NCBI GenBank assembly: GCA_937926975.1
Contig: CALBCJ010000003.1
Coordinates: 23,238-87,237 of the forward strand
Origin: an uncultured Propionibacteriaceae bacterium
Lineage (GTDB): Bacteria; Actinomycetota; Actinomycetes; Propionibacteriales; Propionibacteriaceae
Direction of reading: 5' to 3'
DNA: 64,000 nucleotides
How positions within the stretch are numbered: the first letter of the stretch is position 1; every line of letters starts with the position of its first letter. The notes under the pieces are model-generated. The model did no database searches. It saw nothing but the letters and a program-made list of their open reading frames with translations, and was not told where the DNA came from. This document shows positions 42,682 to 51,094 of the stretch, piece by piece. The position numbers were made by a program, and so were the translations under genes.

Positions 42682-43809
42682 ATGCCGGACTGGTTCACCG
42701 AGTCGTTCCGCGCCGAGTTCGACCGCCAGGCCGCGGCCATCGGGCGGTTCAACCTGGCTGTCTTCGGCAAGACCGGGGCCGGCAAGTCGACCCTGATCAA
42801 CGCGGTCTTCGGGGCCGAGGTGGCCCGGACGGGGATCGGGGAGCCGGTCACCCAGGGCAGCCACGTCTACATCGACCGGCGCGGCACGCTGGGCGTGATC
42901 GACACCCAGGGCCTGGAGATCGGCCGCGACGACCAGGCCCTGATCAAGGACCTCCGCAAGGTCGTCCGCGCCCTCAGCAAGAAGCCCTTGTCGGAGCGGA
43001 TCCACTGCGCCTGGTACTGCGTACGCGGGATGGACCGCCGCTTTGAGGACACCGAGGCCGCGTTCATCCGGGCCCTGGCCGACCTGGAGATCCCGGTGCT
43101 GGTGGTCTTCACCCAGGTCCCGATGCGTGAGGGCCGCTTCCACCCGGACGCGGTGGCCCTGGCCCGCCACGTCGAGGCCCAGCAGCTGCCGGTCATCGGC
43201 GGCCGTCCGTTCATGACCTTCGCCATGAGGGACCAGTTCACTGGTCAGCCGCCGTACGGCTTGAGCGACGTCCTCCAGGCCACGTTTCGCTCAGTGCCCG
43301 ACGCCGTCCACCAGGCTCTCACGGCTGCGCAGCGCATTGACTTCGCCGCTAAGGCGCGTGCGGCGCAGGGCTTCATCGGGGCGACGGTGACCGCCGCCGG
43401 GGCCGCCGCCGCGACCCCGATCCCGTTCTCCGACGCGGCGCTGCTGGTGCCCCTGCAGCTGGCGATGATGGCCCGGATCGCCCAGCTGTACGGGATGCCG
43501 GCCGACAAGGCCGGCCTGGCGGCGGTGGCTACGAGCGCGATCGCCACCACGGCCGGGCGGGCCTCGTTCACCTCGCTGCTGAAGCTCGTCCCGGGCGCCG
43601 GGAGCGTCGCCGGCGGGGTGATCTCGGCCGGGGTCGCCGGCGCCTTCACCTTCGCGATGGGCCAGGCCTGGCTGGTGGTCTGCCAGAAGGCCGCCGGGGG
43701 TCAGATCCCGAGCCTCAACGGGGTCCTCGACTCGCGGGTGGTCCGGGAGCTGTTCATGGCCGAGTTCCGCAAGCGGGTCCCCGGCATCCGGGGCCGCGAG
43801 CAGGGGTGA
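42682..43809 (+). CDS. Membrane-associated GTPase with DUF697-like C-terminal domain
   Basis: A 375-residue P-loop GTPase. G1 is GKTGAGKST (residues 29-37), G3 is VIDTQG, and LVVFTQVP stands where the NKxD motif should be, so nucleotide preference is uncertain. The region 205-345 is hydrophobic and Ala/Gly-rich with several possible helices (TVTAAGAAAATPIPFSDAAL, GAGSVAGGVISAGVAGAF), as in DUF697/YcjF-type proteins. It is sandwiched between rsr and the second Y RNA gene on the same strand. A role in RNA quality control is inferred from position only. Confidence 0.82.
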   Translation: MPDWFTESFRAEFDRQAAAIGRFNLAVFGKTGAGKSTLINAVFGAEVARTGIGEPVTQGSHVYIDRRGTLGVIDTQGLEIGRDDQALIKDLRKVVRALSKKPLSERIHCAWYCVRGMDRRFEDTEAAFIRALADLEIPVLVVFTQVPMREGRFHPDAVALARHVEAQQLPVIGGRPFMTFAMRDQFTGQPPYGLSDVLQATFRSVPDAVHQALTAAQRIDFAAKARAAQGFIGATVTAAGAAAATPIPFSDAALLVPLQLAMMARIAQLYGMPADKAGLAAVATSAIATTAGRASFTSLLKLVPGAGSVAGGVISAGVAGAFTFAMGQAWLVVCQKAAGGQIPSLNGVLDSRVVRELFMAEFRKRVPGIRGREQG

Positions 43810-43949
43810 GCCAGAAAGCCGGTGGCGCGGCTGGCTGGCGGCGGGCAGAATCGACTTCGGTCCCCTGGGCCGGAGCCAGTCGGGTTATCACCTGTCCGTG
43901 AAGCTCAGTCCGCCCGACCGGCACTCCCACGACCAGGGCGGCCACCGGC

Positions 43950-44068
43950 AGTGGTGCGCTGCGGAGCCGTACGGGCCGACGACCTGCGGTCATCGGAGTG
44001 GCAGAGCCGGGTTCGAGTCCCGGCACCCGCGGTCAGCACACGACCGTACGGTCCCTGAGTGCACCGCT
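43950..44068 (+). ncRNA. Second Y RNA (YrlA-2) with reduced tRNA-like module
   Basis: The two ends form a 25-base stem (43950-43974 with 44044-44068) with only about three mismatches, including CCGTACGG/CCGTACGG. The inner flanks GGGCCGA and CACACGACCGTACGG are nearly identical to YrlA-1. The 69-base interior keeps a perfect 6-bp T arm (GCCGGG-TTCGAGT-CCCGGC, 44006-44024) preceded by GGCAGAGC, a D-arm remnant, but lacks the closed acceptor-like stem. It is therefore a shorter relative of YrlA-1 rather than a tRNA. No promoter recognised. Confidence 0.78.
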
Positions 44069-44091
44069 CGCCTCACTCCGTGAGCGCTGAG

Positions 44092-44106
44092 GGCCGCCTG
44101 GCGGCC
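44092..44106. terminator. Hairpin between YrlA-2 and the convergent oxidoreductase gene
   Basis: GGCCGC-CTG-GCGGCC, with a smaller CTCAC-TCC-GTGAG hairpin just before it at 44072-44084. There is no T run, so termination is only likely from position. Confidence 0.4.
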
Positions 44107-44115
44107 GGCGTAGGG

Positions 44116-45246
44116 TCAGCGCCAGGTGCCGCGCCAGTAGGGGAGCGGGAAGCCGGCCTGCTGCCAGTCGTTGACCCCGAGCTCGTGGGCCCAGCGCAGC
44201 GGCGCGTACGGGTCCCGCAGCGCGTACCGGCCGACCGCGACCGCGTCAGCCTGGCCCGACAGGACCGTGTGCTCGGCCTGGGCGCCGGACTCGATCATGC
44301 CGACCGCCACCACCACCGGCTCGGCGCCGCCCGGGGTGACCATCCCGGCCACCGCCTGCTTCACCTGAGCCGCGAACCGAACCTGGTAGCCAGGGCCGAT
44401 CGGGAACCGGGCCGGGACGTTGCCGGAGGTCGAGATGTGGAGCGCGTCGACCCCGGCCTGGACCAGCCGCGGCGCCAGCTCGGCGGTCTGCTCACCGGTC
44501 AGGCCACCCTCGGCCCAGTCGGTGGCCGAGAGCCGGACCCCGAGCACCACCTGGTCGCCGACTGTCTCCCGGGCCGCTCGGACCACCTCCATCAGGAACC
44601 GCTCCCGCCCGGCCTGCGAGCCGCCGTACCCGTCAGTCCGCTGGTTCGACAGCGGCGACCAGAACTGGTGGATCAGGTAGCCGTGGGCGCCGTGCAGCTC
44701 GACGATGTCGTACCCGGCCTCCGTGGCCCGGGCCGCGGCCTCGGCGAAGGCCCGTACGGTCGCCTGGACCTCCTCGGTGCTCAGCTCCCGCGGGACCGCG
44801 TGGCCCGGGTACGGCAGCGGGCTGGGCCCGACCAGGTCCCACCCGGGCAGGGTCGCGGTCTGGCTTGGGTCAGCAGGCTGGCTCGGGTCGGCCGGGCGCC
44901 AGGGCGGGATTCCGGCCTTGCGCCCGCCGTGGCAGATCTGGACCCCGGCCAGGGCGCCACCGGCGTGCACCGCCTCGACGATCTGGCGGTGCCCCGCGAC
45001 CTGCTCGTCACTCCACAGCCCCAGGTCCACCGGCGACAGCCGCCCGTTCTCAGCCACAGCGGTGGCCTCGACGATCACCGTCCCGAAGCCGCCCTGGGCC
45101 CGGCTGCCGTAGTGCACCACGTGCCAGTCGGTGGGGACCCCGTCGCGGCGGTCCACCGAGTACATGCACATCGGCGGAAGCCAGAGCCGGTTCCGGGCGG
45201 TCCGGTGACGCAGCGTCAGAGGGGTCAGCAGCTGAGGTAGGGCCAT
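44116..45246 (-). CDS. NADH:flavin oxidoreductase, Old Yellow Enzyme family (YqjM-like)
   Basis: A 376-residue FMN-dependent TIM-barrel reductase of activated alkenes. YqjM-class features are the N-terminal RNRLWLPPMCMYS, where the cysteine tunes the flavin, QICHGGRKA, ELHGAHGYLIHQFWSPLSNQ with substrate-binding His residues, and RTDGYGGS. The barrel ends with ADAVAVGRYALRDP. The ATG is preceded by TAGCCT at seven bases. Physiological substrate unknown. It is convergent with the Y RNA and divergent from the oxidoreductase/isomerase pair. Confidence 0.92.
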   Translation of the reverse strand: MALPQLLTPLTLRHRTARNRLWLPPMCMYSVDRRDGVPTDWHVVHYGSRAQGGFGTVIVEATAVAENGRLSPVDLGLWSDEQVAGHRQIVEAVHAGGALAGVQICHGGRKAGIPPWRPADPSQPADPSQTATLPGWDLVGPSPLPYPGHAVPRELSTEEVQATVRAFAEAAARATEAGYDIVELHGAHGYLIHQFWSPLSNQRTDGYGGSQAGRERFLMEVVRAARETVGDQVVLGVRLSATDWAEGGLTGEQTAELAPRLVQAGVDALHISTSGNVPARFPIGPGYQVRFAAQVKQAVAGMVTPGGAEPVVVAVGMIESGAQAEHTVLSGQADAVAVGRYALRDPYAPLRWAHELGVNDWQQAGFPLPYWRGTWR

Positions 45247-45253
45247 AGCCAGC

Positions 45254-45259
45254 AGGCTA
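45254..45259 (-). promoter_or_regulatory. -10 box of the OYE-family gene (leaderless)
   Basis: TAGCCT on the minus strand, seven bases before the ATG. Confidence 0.5.
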
Positions 45260-45393
45260 CGAGCCTGGTCCGGCAGCCTCAACCAGGCTCGGCTCCGACA
45301 GCCCCCGCAGTGACGGTGAGGCAACTTCCGGCACGGCTTCCGTAAGGGGCAGCAACGGTGTTGGCTAGCGGCAGCATCAACAGGAGGAGCTTC

Positions 45394-46554
45394 ATGACTG
45401 TGCGGTTGGGCATCATCGGACTCGGCGCTGAGGGCGGCTTCTACACCAGGCTGCTCACCGACGGGCGGGTGCCGCAGATGAGCCTGGGGGCGATCTGCGA
45501 CATCGACGAGACCAAGCGGGCGGCGGCCGAGGAGGCCGGGGTGCCGTTCTTCACCGACTACCACGACATGCTGCGCAGCGGCCAGGTGGACGCGGTGGTG
45601 ACCACGGTCCCGCACTACCTGCACCCGGAGATGGGCATCGCGGCCCTGGACCAGGGGATCCACGTCCTGCTGGAGAAGCCGGTCGGCGTGTACACCCGGC
45701 AGGCGCAGCGGGTGATCGACCACGCCGCCACCAGGCCGGAGCTGGTGACCGGGGTCTTCTTCAACCAGCGCACCAACCCGCTGTACGTCGACCTCAAGAA
45801 GCTGCTCGACTCCGGCGAGCTGGGCGCGCTGCGCCACACCTCCTGGATCATCACCACCTGGTACCGGCCGCAGGGCTACTACGAGCAGTCCGCCTGGCGG
45901 GCCACCTGGGGCGGCGAGGGCGGCGGCGTCCTGGTGAACCAGGCCCCGCACCAGCTCGACCTGTGGCAGTGGCTGTGCGGCGTACCGAAGAAGGTCTTCG
46001 CCAAGTGCGTCTTCGGCTACCAGCGCAGCATCGTGGTCGAGGACGAGGTCAACGCCCTGGTCGACTTCGGTGACGGCGCCACCGGGCACTTCCTCACCAG
46101 CACCAGCGACCTGGTCGGCACCGACCGGCTCGAGATCCTGTGCGACCAGGGCAAGATCGTCGTCGAGGACTCGAAGAAGGTCACCATCACCCGGCTCAAC
46201 CAGTCTGAGCGCGAGCTCTCCGACACCGCCGGGATCGAGTTCGTCCGCGAGCTCTTCACCGGCAAGCTCGACCGCGACCAGCTGATGAGTGTCGAGACCA
46301 AGGAGTACGACTCGGTCTGGGGTGAGCAGCACGCCGAGGTCCTGCGGAACTTCGCCGCCGCGGTCGAGTCGAAGGGTGAGCTGCTGGCGCCGGCCGCTGA
46401 CGGGATCCACGGGGTCCGGCTGGCCAACGCGATGCACCTGTCCAGCTGGCTGGACCGGGAGGTGTCGATCGAGGACTTCGACGAGGAGACGTACCTCGCC
46501 GAGCTGAACAAGCGGATCGCGGCCGAGGGCCAGTTCCCGCAGCGGGAGGAGTGA
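45394..46554 (+). CDS. Gfo/Idh/MocA-family oxidoreductase
   Basis: A 386-residue NAD(P)-dependent dehydrogenase-like protein: RLGIIGLGAEGGFYTRLL dinucleotide loop, VLLEKPVGVYTRQA with the family lysine, and a C-terminal alpha/beta domain with NQAPHQLDLWQW (active-site histidine region). AGGAGGA stands six bases before the ATG. It is followed after three bases by an isomerase gene. The pair resembles those for inositol or rare-sugar catabolism but no transporter or regulator is next to it. It is not a close copy of the 15-kb oxidoreductase. Confidence 0.9.
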   Translation: MTVRLGIIGLGAEGGFYTRLLTDGRVPQMSLGAICDIDETKRAAAEEAGVPFFTDYHDMLRSGQVDAVVTTVPHYLHPEMGIAALDQGIHVLLEKPVGVYTRQAQRVIDHAATRPELVTGVFFNQRTNPLYVDLKKLLDSGELGALRHTSWIITTWYRPQGYYEQSAWRATWGGEGGGVLVNQAPHQLDLWQWLCGVPKKVFAKCVFGYQRSIVVEDEVNALVDFGDGATGHFLTSTSDLVGTDRLEILCDQGKIVVEDSKKVTITRLNQSERELSDTAGIEFVRELFTGKLDRDQLMSVETKEYDSVWGEQHAEVLRNFAAAVESKGELLAPAADGIHGVRLANAMHLSSWLDREVSIEDFDEETYLAELNKRIAAEGQFPQREE

Positions 46555-46557
46555 GTC

Positions 46558-47403
46558 ATGGCATCGCTCGGTGTGCAGATGATGATGCTGAAGGAGAAGG
46601 TCGCCTCCGAGGGGATGTGGCCGGTCCTGCAGCGGGTCGCAGAGCTCGGCTACGAGTCGGTGGAGGTCTCACAGATCCCGATGTCGCCGGAGAACACGGC
46701 CGACCTGGAGCGTGGTGTCGCCGAGCTCGGGGTCGAGGTCGGTGCCCTGTCGGTTGCGCTGCGGCCAGGCCGGATGCCGGTCGACACGCTGTCGGACGAC
46801 TACGACAAGATCGTCGCCGACTGCCGGCGCCTGGGCACCCGGTTCGTCCGGATCGGGATGATGCCGTTCGAGGCGATGGTCTCGAAGGAGGCCACCGAGG
46901 CCTGGGCCGGCCAGTGCCAGCCGTACGCCCAGCGCCTGGCCGACGACGGGATCACGCTGTGCTACCACAACCACCACGTCGACCTGGCCCGGTTCGGGTC
47001 GGAGAAGATCTTCGACATCGTGCGCCGGGTGGCGCCGGGGCTGCACTTCGAGGTCGACCTGCACTGGGTGCAGCGGGGCGGGATGGCGCCGCTGGACATG
47101 CTGGCCGAGTACGCGGGGGTCTGCAAGATCATCCACGTCAAGGACTTCCGCGTGGTGCCGCTGCCGCAGTCGGCGATCGACGCCTTCGCCTCCGGTGACC
47201 AGGCGGCTGGTTTCCAGGCCTTCCTCAACCTCGCCCAGTTCGCTGAGGTCGGGGCCGGGAACATGAACTGGCCGGCGCTGCTGCCGGCGGCCGAGAAGGC
47301 CGGGGCGGAGTTCTTCTTCGTCGAGCAGGACGAGACGTACGGGCGCGACCCGTACGACTGCCTGTCCGACTCGCGGGAGTACCTGCGCTCGATCGGCTAC
47401 TGA
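46558..47403 (+). CDS. Sugar phosphate isomerase/epimerase-like TIM-barrel protein
   Basis: A 281-residue AP-endonuclease-2-fold protein. Likely metal ligands are in VEVSQIPMS, LCYHNHHVDLARF, FEVDLHWVQRGG, IIHVKDFR and FVEQDETYG. Length and motif order fit the IolE/Hyi-like isomerase group. GGAGGAG precedes the ATG by six bases and the gene follows the oxidoreductase by three bases, so they share an mRNA and probably act on the same sugar. Substrate unknown. Confidence 0.88.
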   Translation: MASLGVQMMMLKEKVASEGMWPVLQRVAELGYESVEVSQIPMSPENTADLERGVAELGVEVGALSVALRPGRMPVDTLSDDYDKIVADCRRLGTRFVRIGMMPFEAMVSKEATEAWAGQCQPYAQRLADDGITLCYHNHHVDLARFGSEKIFDIVRRVAPGLHFEVDLHWVQRGGMAPLDMLAEYAGVCKIIHVKDFRVVPLPQSAIDAFASGDQAAGFQAFLNLAQFAEVGAGNMNWPALLPAAEKAGAEFFFVEQDETYGRDPYDCLSDSREYLRSIGY

Positions 47404-47675
47404 GCCGCACCGGACGAGCCGGGCTTGTGGGCTAGCCGGCCCAGGGGCCCGGCTCGACCCGTACCGGGCGGTCCTGGTCGGCTCGTTCGGCCCCCAGCCG
47501 CTGGTCGGCGCAGTCCTCGGCCAGCGGGCAGGGCCCGTCGCACCCAGCCCGCTGTCCGCCGCCGAGCGGGGAGGTCCCGGCAGACGATACCGGGGCCAGG
47601 AGCCGCCTCGGGGGCGGTAAGCTGACGGGTGCCGGCTCGGGGGGACGGCCCTGGCCGGGCACGAAAGGTCAGGTC

Positions 47676-49388
47676 ATGCGTCAACCAGGATTCCGGCTCG
47701 ACACCAGCTCCCGCAAGGCCACGCTCGAGGTCCGTGCCCGCGGCCGGCTGGTGCTGGCGAACCCGGTCTCGAACCGGGGTACGGCCTTCACCCCGGACGA
47801 GCGGGAGAGGCTGGAGCTGGTGGGGCTGCTGCCGCACCGGGTCACCTCGATCCAGGACCAGGTGTCGAAGACGTACGACCAGTTCATCCGCTCACCCTCG
47901 CCCCTGGCGAAGTTCATCTACCTGTCCCAGCTGCGTGAGCGCAACCAGGTCCTCTACTACCGGCTGCTGAGCGAGCACCTGGAGGAGATGCTGCCGATCG
48001 TCTACACCCCGACCATCGGGGAGGCGATCCAGCGCTTCAGCCACGAGTACGTCGGCACCCGCGGGGTCTTCCTGTCGATCGACCACCCCGAGAACATCGA
48101 GGCGGCGCTGCGCAACTACGAGATCGCCCCCGGTGAGGTCGACCTGGTGGTGGTGACCGACTCCGAGGGGATCCTGGGGATCGGGGACCAGGGGATCGGC
48201 GGGATCCAGATCGCGATCGGCAAGCTCGGCCTGTACACGGCGGCGGCCGGGATCCACCCGGAGCGGGCGATCCCGGTGGTGCTCGACGTGGGCACGAACC
48301 ACCTCGGCCTGCTCCACAGCGACCGCTACCTGGGCGAGCGGCACGCCCGGGTCCGCGGCGAGGAGTACGACGCCTTCATCGACCAGTTCGTCGAGGTGGT
48401 GACCCGGCTCTTCCCGACCGCACTGATCCACTGGGAGGACTTCGGGGTCGAGAACGCCTACCGGATCCTGCAGCGCTACGCCGACCAGGTCTGCAGCTTC
48501 AACGACGACATCCAGGGCACCGCCGCGGTCGTGCTGGCCGCCGTCCTGGCCGCGGTCCGCCGGACCGGGGTGCCGCTGCACCAGCACCGGTTCCTGATCT
48601 ACGGCGCCGGCTCGGCCGGGGTCGGGATCGCCGACATGATCCAGGACGTGCTGGCCGCTGAGGGCCGCGGGCCGGGCGAGTTCTACGCCTTCAACAGCCG
48701 CGGCCTGATCGTCGAGGACGGCGAGGGGGTCCGTGACTTCCAGCGCCGGTACGCGCGGAGCCGGGCCGAGATCGACCGCTGGGAGGTCGCCGACCCGAAC
48801 CGGATCACCTTGCTGGAGGCGGTCCGTCACGCTCACCCGACGATCCTGATCGGCTCGTCGGCTCAGAGTGGGGCGTTCACCGAGGACGTGGTCCGGGCGA
48901 TGGCGAGCTACTGCGAGCGGCCGGTGATCATGCCGCTGTCGAACCCGACCCCGCGCTGCGAGGCGAAGCCGGCCGACCTGCTGGAGTGGACCGACGGGCG
49001 GGCCCTGATCGCCACCGGTAGCCCCTTCTCCCCGGTTCGCCGCGGCGACATCCACCACGCCATCGCCCAGGCCAACAACGCCCTGATCTTCCCGGGCCTG
49101 GGGCTCGGGGTGGCGGTCTCGCAGGCCCGGCTGGTCTCGCCGCAGATGATCTTCGCTGCGGCCCGGGCCCTGGCCAGCCTGGTGAACGAGCACCAGCCTG
49201 GTGCCGCGCTGCTGCCGGGGATGAGTGACCTGCGCCTGGTGGCGGCCACCGTGGCCCGGGCCGTGGGTGAGGAGGCTGAGCGCCAGGGCCTGGCCCGCCG
49301 GCCGATGACCAACCCGATCCAGGACATCTACCAGCGGATGTGGAAGCCCGACTACCCCCAGCTGCGGATCGTCGACCCGGACGACTGA
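47676..49388 (+). CDS. NAD-dependent malic enzyme
   Basis: Oxidatively decarboxylates malate to pyruvate. The 570-residue long form contains LPIVYTPTIGEAIQ and TRGVFLSI, the tyrosine/lysine region VVVTDSEGILGIGDQGIGG, metal ligands in IHWEDFGVENA and CSFNDDIQGTAAV, and the Rossmann loop LIYGAGSAGVGIADM. The size fits NAD-type (MaeA/SfcA) rather than the short NADP forms. In a propionic fermentation it connects pyruvate with the C4 branch supplied by the transcarboxylase encoded next. No clear promoter was found in the 272-base gap upstream. Confidence 0.93.
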   Translation: MRQPGFRLDTSSRKATLEVRARGRLVLANPVSNRGTAFTPDERERLELVGLLPHRVTSIQDQVSKTYDQFIRSPSPLAKFIYLSQLRERNQVLYYRLLSEHLEEMLPIVYTPTIGEAIQRFSHEYVGTRGVFLSIDHPENIEAALRNYEIAPGEVDLVVVTDSEGILGIGDQGIGGIQIAIGKLGLYTAAAGIHPERAIPVVLDVGTNHLGLLHSDRYLGERHARVRGEEYDAFIDQFVEVVTRLFPTALIHWEDFGVENAYRILQRYADQVCSFNDDIQGTAAVVLAAVLAAVRRTGVPLHQHRFLIYGAGSAGVGIADMIQDVLAAEGRGPGEFYAFNSRGLIVEDGEGVRDFQRRYARSRAEIDRWEVADPNRITLLEAVRHAHPTILIGSSAQSGAFTEDVVRAMASYCERPVIMPLSNPTPRCEAKPADLLEWTDGRALIATGSPFSPVRRGDIHHAIAQANNALIFPGLGLGVAVSQARLVSPQMIFAAARALASLVNEHQPGAALLPGMSDLRLVAATVARAVGEEAERQGLARRPMTNPIQDIYQRMWKPDYPQLRIVDPDD

Positions 49389-49595
49389 ACTGGACGACCG
49401 GGCTGCGTCGCGACCGCTTTGGCGGGGCCGCGGCTGGCCGTACCCGGCTGAGGTGTCACCGTGAGGAGGGAGCTGGGCACTGCAGCGAGCCGACCAGCCG
49501 CCACGCCGGCGGCGGGATTCGAGCACGCACCAGAATGGCCCGACCAGTTCGACCCCCGGTGCACATGCGGTGCCCGGATCTGAAAGGATGCCGTC

Positions 49596-51089
49596 ATGAC
49601 TCCACGAAAGATTGGTGTGACCGAGCTTGCGCTCAGGGATGCCCACCAGTCCCTCATGGCCACCCGGATGGCCCTGGAGGACATGGTCGATGCCTGTGCC
49701 GACATCGACAAGGCGGGTTACTGGAGCGTCGAGTGCTGGGGCGGCGCCACGTACGATGCCTGCATCCGCTTCCTGAACGAGGACCCGTGGGAGCGTCTGC
49801 GGACGTTCCGCGAGCTGATGCCGAACTCGCGGCTGCAGATGCTGCTGCGTGGCCAGAACCTTCTGGGCTACCGCCACTACGAGGACACCGTCGTCGACCG
49901 GTTCGTGGAGAAGTCTGCCGAGAACGGCATGGACGTCTTCCGGGTCTTCGACGCCCTCAACGACCCGCGCAACCTGGAGCGGGCGATGCGCGCGGTGAAG
50001 AAGGTCGGCAAGCACGCCCAGGGCACGATCTGCTACACGATCTCCCCGGTGCACACCACCGAGGGCTACATCAGGCTGGCCGGCCAGCTGCTCGACATGG
50101 GTGCCGAGTCGATCGCCCTCAAGGACATGGCCGCCCTGCTGCAGCCGCAGCCGGCGTACGACATCGTCAAGGGCATCAAGGACACCTACGGCGACGTCCA
50201 GGTCAACGTCCACTGCCACTCCACCACCGGCGTCACCCTGGTCTCGCTGATGAAGGCCATCGAGGCCGGTGCAGACGTGGTCGACACGTCGATCTCGTCC
50301 ATGTCGCTGGGACCGGGCCACAACCCGACCGAGTCCCTGGTGGCGATGCTCGAGGGCACCGACTACACCGCTGACCTGGACCTCGGCGCCCTGCAGCGGA
50401 TCCGCGACCACTTCGCCAAGATCCGCCCGAAGTACGCCGCCTTCGAGTCGGCGACCCTGGTCGACACGAACATCTTCTCCAGCCAGATCCCCGGCGGGAT
50501 GCTGAGCAACATGGAGTCCCAGCTCAAGCAGCAGGGCGCCGGCGACCGGATCGACGAGGTCATGGCCGAGGTGCCGAAGGTGAAGGCCGCCGCCGGCCAC
50601 CCGCCGCTGGTGACCCCGTCCAGCCAGATCGTCGGCACCCAGGCGGTGTTCAACGTGCTGATGGGCGAGTACAAGGTGCTCACCGGTGAGTTCGCCGACC
50701 TGATGCTGGGCTACTACGGCGAGTGCATGGGCAAGCGCGACGAGGCCGTCATCGCGAAGGCCGCCGAGCAGACCAAGAAGAAGCAGATCACGGTCCGCCC
50801 GGCCGACCTGCAGGAGCCGGAGTGGGACAAGCTGGTCGCCGACGCCAACGCCTGCGAGGGCAGCAACGGCTCCGACGAGGACGTCCTCACGTACGCCATG
50901 TTCCCCGGGGTCGCCCCGAGCTTCTTCAAGACCCGTCACGAGGGCCCGAAGAACGTCGGCAAGACCGCCGAGCAGCTCGCCCAGGAGAAGGAGTCGGCCG
51001 CCGGAGCCTCGCAGGCCGTGACCGGTCCGATCAGCTACCGGGTCTCCCTCGGTGGCCGTGACCACAGCGTGGTCGTCGAGAGGGCCTGA
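49596..51089 (+). CDS. Methylmalonyl-CoA carboxyltransferase 5S subunit
   Basis: The outer subunit of transcarboxylase; transfers CO2 from carboxybiotin to pyruvate, forming oxaloacetate. The 497 residues start with VTELALRDAHQSLMATRMAL, then SVECWGGATYDACIRFLNED and LLRGQNLLGYRHY, typical of the pyruvate-carboxyltransferase TIM barrel. Metal and substrate residues are in LRDAHQ, ALKDMA (carbamylated lysine region) and VNVHCHSTTG. AAAGGA seven bases before the ATG. It is the first gene of the operon with 12S, the small subunit and 1.3S. Confidence 0.96.
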   Translation: MTPRKIGVTELALRDAHQSLMATRMALEDMVDACADIDKAGYWSVECWGGATYDACIRFLNEDPWERLRTFRELMPNSRLQMLLRGQNLLGYRHYEDTVVDRFVEKSAENGMDVFRVFDALNDPRNLERAMRAVKKVGKHAQGTICYTISPVHTTEGYIRLAGQLLDMGAESIALKDMAALLQPQPAYDIVKGIKDTYGDVQVNVHCHSTTGVTLVSLMKAIEAGADVVDTSISSMSLGPGHNPTESLVAMLEGTDYTADLDLGALQRIRDHFAKIRPKYAAFESATLVDTNIFSSQIPGGMLSNMESQLKQQGAGDRIDEVMAEVPKVKAAAGHPPLVTPSSQIVGTQAVFNVLMGEYKVLTGEFADLMLGYYGECMGKRDEAVIAKAAEQTKKKQITVRPADLQEPEWDKLVADANACEGSNGSDEDVLTYAMFPGVAPSFFKTRHEGPKNVGKTAEQLAQEKESAAGASQAVTGPISYRVSLGGRDHSVVVERA

Positions 51090-51094
51090 CCGTC

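Noticed and set aside
47892..51065. Open frame of 1057 codons on the minus strand
   Set aside because: It is antisense to the malic enzyme and 5S genes, both unmistakable. The frame is open only because of high GC at third positions, and its composition (Gly, Arg, Val, His, Asp) is that of a shadow.
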